Positions 25,892 to 33,676 of a DNA stretch of 64,000 nt are shown here, piece after piece (within the stretch, counting starts at the first letter, position 1; each line of letters begins with the position of its first letter). The notes below the pieces were generated by a model, which was given only the letters and a program-made list of their open reading frames with translations, was not told the DNA's origin and did not search any database. The position numbers and the translations under genes were made by a program. The stretch comes from Candidatus Kapaibacterium sp. (GTDB taxonomy: Bacteria > Bacteroidota > Ignavibacteria > Kapaibacteriales > HRBIN21): contig JANXCT010000002.1 of the NCBI GenBank assembly GCA_025059875.1, forward strand, positions 341,180 to 405,179, written 5' to 3'.

Positions 25892-27308
25892 TTTCCACCG
25901 CAACGATGGTCTGCAGACTCCGAGGGATTTGGGAATGGAGCTGTCCGCGGGCATAGAGCCCACAGCCAAGCTCAAACTCGCGGTAGCGCACGTGGACGAA
26001 GCCAGAATCTGAGAACCCTGCAGCTACATTCTGGGACTGCCCACTGACGAACCGAAGCGCTTCTTCACGACTCTGCAGCTCAACAACATGGCGCTGGATT
26101 GCCGCACCGAGTAGTTGGAGGGCCGCTGTCTTCGGCTTCACATGGCGCCGCTTGTAGCTCAGCAGCGGGATTCCGATGCTCTCCGGCGGGAGCAACGACG
26201 GCGGAGTGGTCTCAGGCGTGCTCATCCATACGACCTCCTGCCCACGCATCCAGTAGCGGTAACGGTCGAACAGCTCTGGATCTATCCCAAAGTGCGCCTT
26301 CATCCACTCTATCCCTTCCAGCCGAGCAGCTGGGACCATTGGGGCAGCCTGCCGAGGCAGCGTCTTCGCTTGCAGAGGCGGTAGAGGCACATCGGTGCGT
26401 CGAATCCGGGCCACGAAGAAGCCTCCTGTGTCGTTCAAGTGCGGCCAGTAGCGGCACGCGTGGACGAGATCGCTCCGCAGCTGTTTTCCTTCCCACTGCG
26501 TGATCCCAGGCATCGCCTGGAGCTCAGGGATGGAGTATGGCTCAATGACTCCATAGTCTCCAAGCACCGCGTCCAGCACCAACTCATTCTCCTCGGGGGC
26601 AAAGGTGCATGTGCTGTAGACGACCACTCCACCCGGCTTGACCAGCCGCAGGGCATGGCGGAGCAGAGCCCGCTGGACGGCCGTACAGTACTGCCGGAAG
26701 CGGTCCGTCACAGGTCGCCAGCTCTGGCCCGCCTTTCGTACCGTGCCTTCGCCAGTACAGGGAGCATCCACCAGTACGCGGTCCCAGACGCCCTCAGGAA
26801 GAGGCAGGAAGCGTCCGTCGTGCCAAGTCACCAGGACATTGACCAGCCCCAGACGGTCAACCGTCGTCCGCAAGCTCGACAAGCGCTCCCGTTGGAGTTC
26901 ATTGGCCAGTACGCTCCCTGCGGGATAGACACGGAGAGCAAGCTGGGCGGTCTTCCCCCCTGGGGCAGCGCATAGGTCCACCACGTGTTCCCCCGGCTGC
27001 GGGTCTAGCGCCACCACAGCCGCCATAGCGATCTCTTCCTGGACGTAGTACCACCCCGCGATAAAGGGCAGTGTAGCACCCGGACGGTCAGAATTCCGCA
27101 GCCGGAAGGCCCCCGGATACCACGGCACTGCCTCCAGTTCGAATCCCTCCTCAGCACAGTAAGCCTGTAGCGCTTCCGGCGTGGTCTTGAGGGGATTGAC
27201 CCAAATGCACGGAGTCAGCGGGACCTGCAGGCAGGCCCAGAAGTTTGCCGGGTCGTCCAACAGCGGCACGTACCGCGCGAAGGCTTTCTCGATTCGCTGC
27301 CACTCCAT
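25884..27308 (-). CDS. rsmF: RsmF/NSUN-type rRNA (cytosine-C5)-methyltransferase
   Basis: This 474-residue RNA m5C methyltransferase has the SAM motif VVDLCAAPGGKTAQL near residue 110, the motif IV VLVDAPCTGEGT and the catalytic STCTFAPEENE. The C-terminal region of about 150 residues matches the additional domain of RsmF/YebU-type enzymes. It probably modifies 16S rRNA; the exact base is inferred. It starts 64 bases from the divergent lptF/G gene. Confidence 0.9.
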   Translation of the reverse strand: MEWQRIEKAFARYVPLLDDPANFWACLQVPLTPCIWVNPLKTTPEALQAYCAEEGFELEAVPWYPGAFRLRNSDRPGATLPFIAGWYYVQEEIAMAAVVALDPQPGEHVVDLCAAPGGKTAQLALRVYPAGSVLANELQRERLSSLRTTVDRLGLVNVLVTWHDGRFLPLPEGVWDRVLVDAPCTGEGTVRKAGQSWRPVTDRFRQYCTAVQRALLRHALRLVKPGGVVVYSTCTFAPEENELVLDAVLGDYGVIEPYSIPELQAMPGITQWEGKQLRSDLVHACRYWPHLNDTGGFFVARIRRTDVPLPPLQAKTLPRQAAPMVPAARLEGIEWMKAHFGIDPELFDRYRYWMRGQEVVWMSTPETTPPSLLPPESIGIPLLSYKRRHVKPKTAALQLLGAAIQRHVVELQSREEALRFVSGQSQNVAAGFSDSGFVHVRYREFELGCGLYARGQLHSQIPRSLQTIVAVENG

Positions 27309-27347
27309 GTGTCCTTGGCGCTCCAGAGGTAATGACGAGGGGCCGCC

Positions 27348-27355
27348 TAAATTTG
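27348..27355 (+). promoter_or_regulatory. TAAATTTG promoter -7 element
   Basis: This TAnnTTTG match lies 18 bases before the lptF/G start, in the 64-base gap between divergent genes. It would drive lptF/G and the GldL/GldM-like pair. Confidence 0.5.
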
Positions 27356-27372
27356 CGAGCGGCGCAGCACCT

Positions 27373-28455
27373 ATGTGGCAGCTGACACTCTACATCGTAC
27401 GCCAAATTGCTGCAATCTTTGGCTTCGGGATTGCAGCGCTCTGCATCATCTTCATCGTGGTCAACCTCATCGAGAACTTGGACGATTTCCTGGACACCAA
27501 CACACCACCCGCGGTCATCGTGGAGTACTACCTCCTCTTCCTGCCGGAGATGTTGAAGTACGTCGCCCCGGTGGCTACCCTCCTGGCATGCCTCTTTGGG
27601 ATCGGCCGCCTGACGCAGCGCCACGAAGTGACCGCAATGAAGGCGGCCGGGGTAGGACTCCACCAGATCACCGGCCCCGTTGTCGGTGCTGCGCTCTCGC
27701 TGAGCTTACTGCAGCTCGGCTTCAACGGCTGGATAGTACCGAAGGCTGCTGAGCGGAAGCTCAGCATTGAACGACGATACCTCCATCGCTCGCCTGGCAG
27801 CTCCACGCTTTTCCACTTAGCTTTCCGCGAGAGTCCCACGCTGACCATTCTCATCCAGCGCTACGAACCCGAGCGCCAACGAGCCTATGGGGTGGCCGTA
27901 GAGGAGTACTCCTCAGAATCCTCACCCCGGCTGCTGCGCCGTATAGAGGCAGCCGAGATGGTGTGGGACAGCTCCCTACAGCGATGGCGATTGTGGGACG
28001 TCCGTGAGCGGCACTACGCCGGAGGAGGATCGACCGTGCGGGCCTTTCCTGAGTTGACACTGGCTCTGCGTCTTCGGCACGAGACCATCCTGCAGCTCCA
28101 GCATACCCCTGCAGAAATGACACTACCAGAGCTCTCCCAGTACATTGCCACCCTCTCTACCAGCGGCCAAGACGTGCGAGCACTTCAGGTGAGGTACGTC
28201 AGTGAGTACGCCTTGCCATTCGCCCATGCAATCGTCGCACTCCTTGCGGTGCCGCTCGCTTCGGTCTACCGTCGCGCGGGACTAGCGGCTCAATTCGGGA
28301 CAGCAGCCGTGCTGGCGTTTGTTTACTTAGTTGTCGCCCGCATGAGCCAGACAGCAGGTGCTGTTGCTGGACTCCCGCCGCTAGTGGCGGGATGGCTTGC
28401 AAATGGGTTGTTTTTGCTCATTGGCCTCGTCATCCTATGGCGCACGCGGACATAA
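27373..28455 (+). CDS. LptF/LptG-family LPS export permease
   Basis: This 360-residue protein of the YjgP/YjgQ family has three N-terminal helices (residues about 1-110), a periplasmic beta-jellyroll region and three C-terminal helices. The segment FLPEMLKYVAPVATLLACLFGIGRLTQRHEVTAMKAAG is the family signature. LptF and LptG pass LPS from the inner membrane to the periplasmic bridge. Whether it is F or G is not decided. ATG 27373 is taken because the longer frame overlaps rsmF. It overlaps the next gene by 19 bases. Confidence 0.88.
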   Translation: MWQLTLYIVRQIAAIFGFGIAALCIIFIVVNLIENLDDFLDTNTPPAVIVEYYLLFLPEMLKYVAPVATLLACLFGIGRLTQRHEVTAMKAAGVGLHQITGPVVGAALSLSLLQLGFNGWIVPKAAERKLSIERRYLHRSPGSSTLFHLAFRESPTLTILIQRYEPERQRAYGVAVEEYSSESSPRLLRRIEAAEMVWDSSLQRWRLWDVRERHYAGGGSTVRAFPELTLALRLRHETILQLQHTPAEMTLPELSQYIATLSTSGQDVRALQVRYVSEYALPFAHAIVALLAVPLASVYRRAGLAAQFGTAAVLAFVYLVVARMSQTAGAVAGLPPLVAGWLANGLFLLIGLVILWRTRT

Positions 28456-29114
28456 GGGACTCCACTTCCCAACTCTCGGAGCGAGCACGGGAACTCCTCA
28501 GCACTCGAGGAAGGCTCTCCGCCCTAACCTCCACGCTCCGCCTTAGCATCTACGGTGACCCTCAAGAAGGACTTCCCCAAAACGGCTGGGGCAAGGGGAT
28601 CGCAATCTGGTGGCGCGCCGTTGTGGTTCCGTTCTATTCACACTGGATCTCCAGCGCTGTCTATGCTGGGGCCGCCTTGCTACTGTTCCTGGTTGGTCTC
28701 CGGCGCTTTGCAGATGCCGTCAGCACCGAACTCCTCATAGTGGGATTTGCTGCTGAGGCAGTGCTCCTCCTCCTACTTGCGCTGGCGTCGCTCGCTGCAC
28801 CCGTGGAAGCTCCCCAAAGCCCGAAGGAGCTGCAAGCTCTGACAGGACACATCGAAGGAATGGCCTCACACGTTGCTGACATCGCCGAAATTCTAAGCCA
28901 CTCGCGGGGGCAGACGGCTACATTGGAGCAAGGCGTAGCCCAACTGACCCGATCCGTCGGCGAGCTTGTCCAGTTACTCCGGCAGACAACACAGGAACTC
29001 CAGCAGTGGCGCACCCAGGAGCTTCGGAGCCTGGTCCGCCAGGAGTTAGAGCAACTCCTCAGCGATGCTGTTAGGGAGAAGTTGAGCAGAGGCGGACGGG
29101 ACACCGCCGAATGA
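28437..29114 (+). CDS. GldL-like T9SS motor stator protein
   Basis: This 225-residue protein has a polar N-terminal stretch of about 65 residues, two membrane helices (about 71-88 and 98-119) and a cytoplasmic part (133-215) rich in Leu, Gln and Glu that should form a coiled coil. Helix 2 contains AAEAVLLLLLALASL with Glu107, matching the place of the helix-2 glutamate that GldL uses for proton flow, and is followed by AAPVEAP, as in GldL. It is paired with a GldM-like gene by an ATGA overlap. The long N-terminal stretch is unlike standard GldL. The call rests on topology and the motif, not on an alignment. Confidence 0.55.
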   Translation: MAHADIRDSTSQLSERARELLSTRGRLSALTSTLRLSIYGDPQEGLPQNGWGKGIAIWWRAVVVPFYSHWISSAVYAGAALLLFLVGLRRFADAVSTELLIVGFAAEAVLLLLLALASLAAPVEAPQSPKELQALTGHIEGMASHVADIAEILSHSRGQTATLEQGVAQLTRSVGELVQLLRQTTQELQQWRTQELRSLVRQELEQLLSDAVREKLSRGGRDTAE

Positions 29115-30511
29115 TGCATCCTTCTCTGCGGCGCGTGGAACCGTACTTCGTGCTCTACCTGATTGCCCTCTTCCTGCTCCTTGACCCCGCGCCACGGGCG
29201 ACGGACCGACCTCGCACGCCGTCGCCTGACGAGCCCGCAGCCGTGGAGTTCTCTCTGCAGCCCACCGAACTCCGCTGCATCATCGTTGACAGCAGTGGCC
29301 GCAGATTTCTCCGACACTACGACTCCGTTGCAGAGCTACGATACTCTCGTCCGCTGAAATCCGCACGGCTCTCTCTGCAGTTGGATTCCGCAGGACATAC
29401 GATTTGGCGCTCCGAAGCCAGCGACGTAGCCCCAATCCTCGCCGAGCATTCTCCGCAGGAACGCTGCTTCCGAATACTCTGGCGTTTCCCTTGGTGGAGG
29501 CCGGTGCTTCCGCCAGGAGAACACGTCTACACACTGTGGCTCCTGCTTCGCCACTCCGGCCCATTAGGATACTTCACGGAGCGCCTTTCTGCAGCGCTCC
29601 GCATTAGCGTCTTAGCCCATTCTCAAGCGGGCACCCAGCCAGAGCCTGCACCACCAGCTATAGCGTCGCAGCCTGCCCCTCCACCACCCCTACTGCTGGT
29701 GGCACCAGATACCGTCCTAGAGACCGCCCCATACAGCTCGTGGGAGCTAGACATCCTCGTCTATGGGGCGAGCCTCCCTGCTGATTTGGCCGCTCCCCCA
29801 GAGATTCAAGTCACAAGCGCCGCCGGAGGCACTGCAACCGTGATCCGCTACACAGACAACGCCGTGCGCCTTGGCGGCGTAGCCCCCCGCGAAGGGACGA
29901 TGGACATCCGCCTTACACTGCTCCGCCGCGACGGACAGCAAAGCAGCGTCAGCCTCAGTGTCACAGCTCGTGCCCTACCTAATCCAGAGGTACCCTTGGA
30001 GCTCTACCCAGAGCGCACTTACACCATCGACCCCGCGCTCCGCCTACGTGGACAACGCACCCGCGCCGAACTGTGGGATGGGAACCGCCTGTGGGCATCC
30101 TCCACCGGCACGCCCCTCTCTATCTCTCCCCAATTGGCCGATACCGGAACAACCCTCCTCCTCCGCCGCTTCGTCAACGACCGCCTGGTTGACGAGTTCC
30201 GCATACCCATCCGCGACTTTCCCGCGCCGGAAGTAGTGGAAGTCCTTGCCGAAGGCTCAACACTTGTGGCCCGAACGCGGTGCTTCGGCACAGTCCGAAG
30301 CGAGCCCAACCGTTGCGAGCTCCGCTGCCGTGATGGGGCTGTCCGCGAGCTCTACGGAAACCGACGCCGCTACACAGTCGAGCCCTACGGGGTCGTGACG
30401 GAACAGAGCTTCGTCATAGAGAGCGTGGGTCCAGCCACCAGCGTAGAGTTCTCCGTGCACGATGCCGCTGGACGAGCGACCTACTGGCGCGGACGTCCGC
30501 GCAACCGATAG
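29111..30511 (+). CDS. GldM-like single-pass periplasmic protein
   Basis: This 466-residue protein has one N-terminal helix (YFVLYLIALFLLL, residues about 12-24) and a large periplasmic part, probably beta-sandwich domains split by a Pro-rich linker near residues 176-200. Its N-terminus resembles that of the second GldM-like protein at 62517 (both have YFVLYL just before the exported part). It overlaps the GldL-like gene by four bases, as gldL and gldM do. A few Cys residues (RTRCFGTV, NRCELRC) lie near the end. The rest matches no family I recognise, so the GldM call is tentative. Confidence 0.45.
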   Translation: MMHPSLRRVEPYFVLYLIALFLLLDPAPRATDRPRTPSPDEPAAVEFSLQPTELRCIIVDSSGRRFLRHYDSVAELRYSRPLKSARLSLQLDSAGHTIWRSEASDVAPILAEHSPQERCFRILWRFPWWRPVLPPGEHVYTLWLLLRHSGPLGYFTERLSAALRISVLAHSQAGTQPEPAPPAIASQPAPPPPLLLVAPDTVLETAPYSSWELDILVYGASLPADLAAPPEIQVTSAAGGTATVIRYTDNAVRLGGVAPREGTMDIRLTLLRRDGQQSSVSLSVTARALPNPEVPLELYPERTYTIDPALRLRGQRTRAELWDGNRLWASSTGTPLSISPQLADTGTTLLLRRFVNDRLVDEFRIPIRDFPAPEVVEVLAEGSTLVARTRCFGTVRSEPNRCELRCRDGAVRELYGNRRRYTVEPYGVVTEQSFVIESVGPATSVEFSVHDAAGRATYWRGRPRNR

Positions 30512-30518
30512 CACATGC

Positions 30519-31859
30519 TCACTCTGGTAGCTCCCACACTGCCTGGCGGAAGACCTCGCCGCGGTGCTCGAAGTTGAGGAACATGTCGAACGACTTACAC
30601 GCCGGCGAAAAGAGCACTACATCCCCCGGCTGAGCAGCGTGAGCCGCAATCTGGACTGCTTCCTGCAGGGAGCTTGCCTTTTGGCACCGGACCATCGTGC
30701 AGAAATGTGCAAAGAGAGCGTCCGCCTCTTCGCCGATGGCAATGAGCATCCGAACCCGCTGGCGCACGAGGTCGTCTAGTAGGCTGTAGTCGTTGTGCTC
30801 CCCACGTCCTCCGGCAATCCAGAGAATCGGCTGAGTGTAGCTGGAGAGGGCATACCAAGCGGCACTGACGTTGGTTGCCTTGGAGTCATTGATGAAGTCT
30901 ACTCCCCGCCACCGACGGACGAGCTCCAGCCGGTGCTCCACGCCTGAAAACCGCATAAGGCTGTCGCGGAGGTCTTCATTGCGGATTTCCAGTGCCCGAG
31001 CCGCCACCGCTGCTGCCAGAGAGTTGTAGAGATTGTGCACCCCTGGCAGGCGCACCTCGTCGGTTCGCATCACCACTTCCTCTCTCTGCTGCCACACAAT
31101 CACGATGTCCTTGCCTCGGACATAGGCACCCTGCGGGACGGGCCTCTGTCCGAAGTAGGCACACCGTGCTCGCGTCCGGCGCTCCGCTGCACGAGCATGC
31201 CGGTCATCTGCATTCAAAACTAGCAAATCCTCCTGGCGTTGCTGTGCTGTGATCCGCCACTTCGCACGGCGATAGGCAGCAAAGCTTCCATGGTAGTCCA
31301 AATGGTCCGGCGTAATGTTTAGCAGCACGGCAATATCGGGTCGGAAGCGGTAGCAGAACTGGAGCTGGAAGCTGCTGACCTCCAGAACGACGATTGCCTC
31401 CGGCGGGATTCCCTGCAACACAAGCTCTGAGAGTGGTGTCCCGATGTTACCACCGACGACTACCGGCTTACTGGCCTGCCGGAGGATGAACCCCAGAAGA
31501 GCTGTGGTCGTTGTCTTGCCGTTTGTTCCTGTCACGGCCACGACCCTCTGCCCAGAAAGCTGCTGCCAGGCGAACTCCAGCTCCGAGACGACTGGAATCC
31601 TCCGGCATAGGGCTTGCTGCACTATCGGTGCGTGTGGAGGGATTCCAGGGGAGATGATGATCTGCGCTGCCTGGAGTACACGCTGACTGTGCCCTCCGAA
31701 CTCAGCCAGTATGTCCTCTTGCTGCAGTGTCTGAGCTGCCCTTGGACACTGCTCTGCTGGCAAGCGCTCGGAGACAAACACCGACAGTCCCAATCGCCGG
31801 GCCAATCGAGCGGCTGCTATCCCGCTACGCGCTGCTCCCAGAACAGCGACGTCAGTCAT
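30519..31859 (-). CDS. murD: UDP-N-acetylmuramoylalanine--D-glutamate ligase
   Basis: This 446-residue Mur ligase adds D-glutamate to the peptidoglycan precursor. It has the N-terminal UDP-binding Rossmann domain (VLGAARSGIAAARLARRLG), the ATP motif TGTNGKTTTTALLG near residue 118, the central VLLNITPDHLDYH block, and the C-terminal ligase domain with DSKATNVSAAW. Its start overlaps the preceding phosphatase/nuclease gene by eight bases. It stands outside a division-and-cell-wall cluster, which is unusual for murD. Confidence 0.97.
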   Translation of the reverse strand: MTDVAVLGAARSGIAAARLARRLGLSVFVSERLPAEQCPRAAQTLQQEDILAEFGGHSQRVLQAAQIIISPGIPPHAPIVQQALCRRIPVVSELEFAWQQLSGQRVVAVTGTNGKTTTTALLGFILRQASKPVVVGGNIGTPLSELVLQGIPPEAIVVLEVSSFQLQFCYRFRPDIAVLLNITPDHLDYHGSFAAYRRAKWRITAQQRQEDLLVLNADDRHARAAERRTRARCAYFGQRPVPQGAYVRGKDIVIVWQQREEVVMRTDEVRLPGVHNLYNSLAAAVAARALEIRNEDLRDSLMRFSGVEHRLELVRRWRGVDFINDSKATNVSAAWYALSSYTQPILWIAGGRGEHNDYSLLDDLVRQRVRMLIAIGEEADALFAHFCTMVRCQKASSLQEAVQIAAHAAQPGDVVLFSPACKSFDMFLNFEHRGEVFRQAVWELPE

Positions 31860-32757
31860 TATCGGGCTGGGTCACGTCGAATTGCGCCACCACAGGGCAG
31901 TGATCGGAAAGGCGCTCGGCCTCGGAGAAGGGGTACTGGGCATAGAAGTTCACGACATGGGCGCTGCCCGAACGGAAGCGCTGCCGGAAGCTACTGCTGA
32001 CAACCACGTGGTCAATCACATACGCCCGCTCATATCGGCAGCTCCGTAGCTCCGCAGTAAGAAACACCAACGCGGGGTTCTCCAGTAGTGGGGTAAGAGT
32101 CGGGTACTTCCGCCGACGCGGAGTGTCGTTGAAATCCCCAACGATCACGATGTCCCTCTCCCTCGATCTTGCCAGCAGCGAATCCACCCACTGGGAGAGA
32201 CGCTGCGCTTGTCGGAGGCGTAGCTGACGAGACAACACCTGCAACTCCGGAGTGTCGTCGTAGCGTGAGGTAGACTTCAAGTGGACCACCATCAGGTAGA
32301 AGTCCGCATTCCCGGCACGGCAGTATGCCAAGAGGCCTGGTCGGGTCCGCCCTGGCTGAACCATCAACGGCGTGTACTCCCCAAGGGAGCGAACCTGCAC
32401 CGAGCGGCGATAGAGGAGTCCGAGGTTCTGCTGTCCTCCCAGGGAACCAACGATGCCCTCAAAATCCGGCAGATACCGCAGCAGCCGCCGCAGGGCCCGG
32501 TCGTTCTCCACCTCCTGCACCCCCAGGAGGTCTACGCCTGAGCGCCGAATGAGCTCCCCCAGACGCCGCAAGTCCTCTTCTGTACGAGGCTTGCGGTCGT
32601 TGATTCCGTCGCCCAGCCACTCGATGTTGAAGGTCCCAATCGTGATGAACGACTGGGCATCCCGTTGGGCCGACTGCTGCTGGAACTGGCATGAGCCGAT
32701 GCTGAAGTAGACGAGGAGCAAGAGGCCAAGGCGGCAGCCCCGCATGGTGCCCATCAC
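31852..32757 (-). CDS. endonuclease/exonuclease/phosphatase-family lipoprotein
   Basis: This 301-residue protein has a lipoprotein signal (MRGCRLGLLLLVYFSIGSC, lipobox Cys at about 23) and an EEP-family (DNase I-like) domain. Catalytic motifs visible are TFNIEWLG (Asn), GVQEVEND (Glu), VVHLKST (His), IVGDFNDTP (Asp/Asn) and LSDHCPVVAQF (Asp-His). The substrate might be nucleic acid or a phosphoester outside the cytoplasm. Its start overlaps the proline dehydrogenase stop (ATGGTGCC-type junction), and its stop overlaps murD. Confidence 0.85.
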   Translation of the reverse strand: MMGTMRGCRLGLLLLVYFSIGSCQFQQQSAQRDAQSFITIGTFNIEWLGDGINDRKPRTEEDLRRLGELIRRSGVDLLGVQEVENDRALRRLLRYLPDFEGIVGSLGGQQNLGLLYRRSVQVRSLGEYTPLMVQPGRTRPGLLAYCRAGNADFYLMVVHLKSTSRYDDTPELQVLSRQLRLRQAQRLSQWVDSLLARSRERDIVIVGDFNDTPRRRKYPTLTPLLENPALVFLTAELRSCRYERAYVIDHVVVSSSFRQRFRSGSAHVVNFYAQYPFSEAERLSDHCPVVAQFDVTQPDND

Positions 32758-33665
32758 CGCTGCCGATCGAACTGGAGGAGGGTTCGGAGGATATGCCCGA
32801 CAATGTTAGGATTCTCCCGCAGACGCCGCAGGGAGTAGCCGTACCAGTTATGCCCAAACGGGATGTAGACCCGCACTGGATGGCCCTGCTGCCGCAGAAG
32901 GCGACGACGCTCCGGGCGGACACCCAGGAGCATCTGGAACTCGTACTGATCGGGTGGTACTTCGTATCGCCGAAGCGCTACCTCTGCGAAGCGTAGCAGC
33001 TCTTCGTCGTGGGTAGCAATGGCCGTCGGTATATCATGCCGCAGCATGAGTTCCAGGAGCTCCTTATAGCTCCGTCGGACTTCTTCTCGGCTCTGGTAGG
33101 CGATCTCTCGAGGTTCGATGTAGATGCCCTTGCACAGCCGTATGGACGGTCGCAACGGTAGGAGCGACTCCACGTCGGCTCGGCTTCTCCGAAGGTAAGC
33201 CTGAATGACGATGCCAACGTTGTCGTAGCCTTCACCACGGAGTCGTCGGTAGAACGCGAAGGTAGTGTCCGTGTACGGCGAACTCTCCATGTCTATCCGC
33301 ACGAAGAGCCCTAGCTGGCGAGCCTGCTCGACAAGTCCCCGTAGCAGTCCGTAGCTGGCCTCACGGTCGATATCGACGCCAAGCGCTGTTAGCTTCACAG
33401 ACAGGTAGGCTGGTAGCTGATGCTGTGCTATCGCCTGAAGCACCTCCGACGCTTGTGTAGCATACTGCTGCGCTTGGGCCCAGTCTGTGACGAACTCCCC
33501 GAGCACGTCTAACGTACTCCGGATGCCTTGAGCAGCGAAGGTGGCAGCACACCGCACAGCGTCGCTCAGCTCCGCACCAGCAATGTAGCGGCGCCCTACT
33601 GCCCACACGAGCTGCCGCGGCAGCAGCGGCAGTACCTGTGCAACCACTGCTGCAATCGCCCCCAT
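32754..33665 (-). CDS. putA: proline dehydrogenase
   Basis: This 303-residue FAD enzyme oxidises proline to pyrroline-5-carboxylate. The barrel motifs YLSVKLTALGVDID, FVRIDMESS, GIVIQAYLRRS and RLCKGIYIEP are family hallmarks, and the C-terminal HNWYGYSLRRLRENP completes the FAD site. It is the stand-alone, single-domain type; the second enzyme of the pathway is not here. It lies 11 bases after the metalloprotease gene. Confidence 0.93.
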   Translation of the reverse strand: MGAIAAVVAQVLPLLPRQLVWAVGRRYIAGAELSDAVRCAATFAAQGIRSTLDVLGEFVTDWAQAQQYATQASEVLQAIAQHQLPAYLSVKLTALGVDIDREASYGLLRGLVEQARQLGLFVRIDMESSPYTDTTFAFYRRLRGEGYDNVGIVIQAYLRRSRADVESLLPLRPSIRLCKGIYIEPREIAYQSREEVRRSYKELLELMLRHDIPTAIATHDEELLRFAEVALRRYEVPPDQYEFQMLLGVRPERRRLLRQQGHPVRVYIPFGHNWYGYSLRRLRENPNIVGHILRTLLQFDRQR

Positions 33666-33676
33666 GGTCTAGTCCC

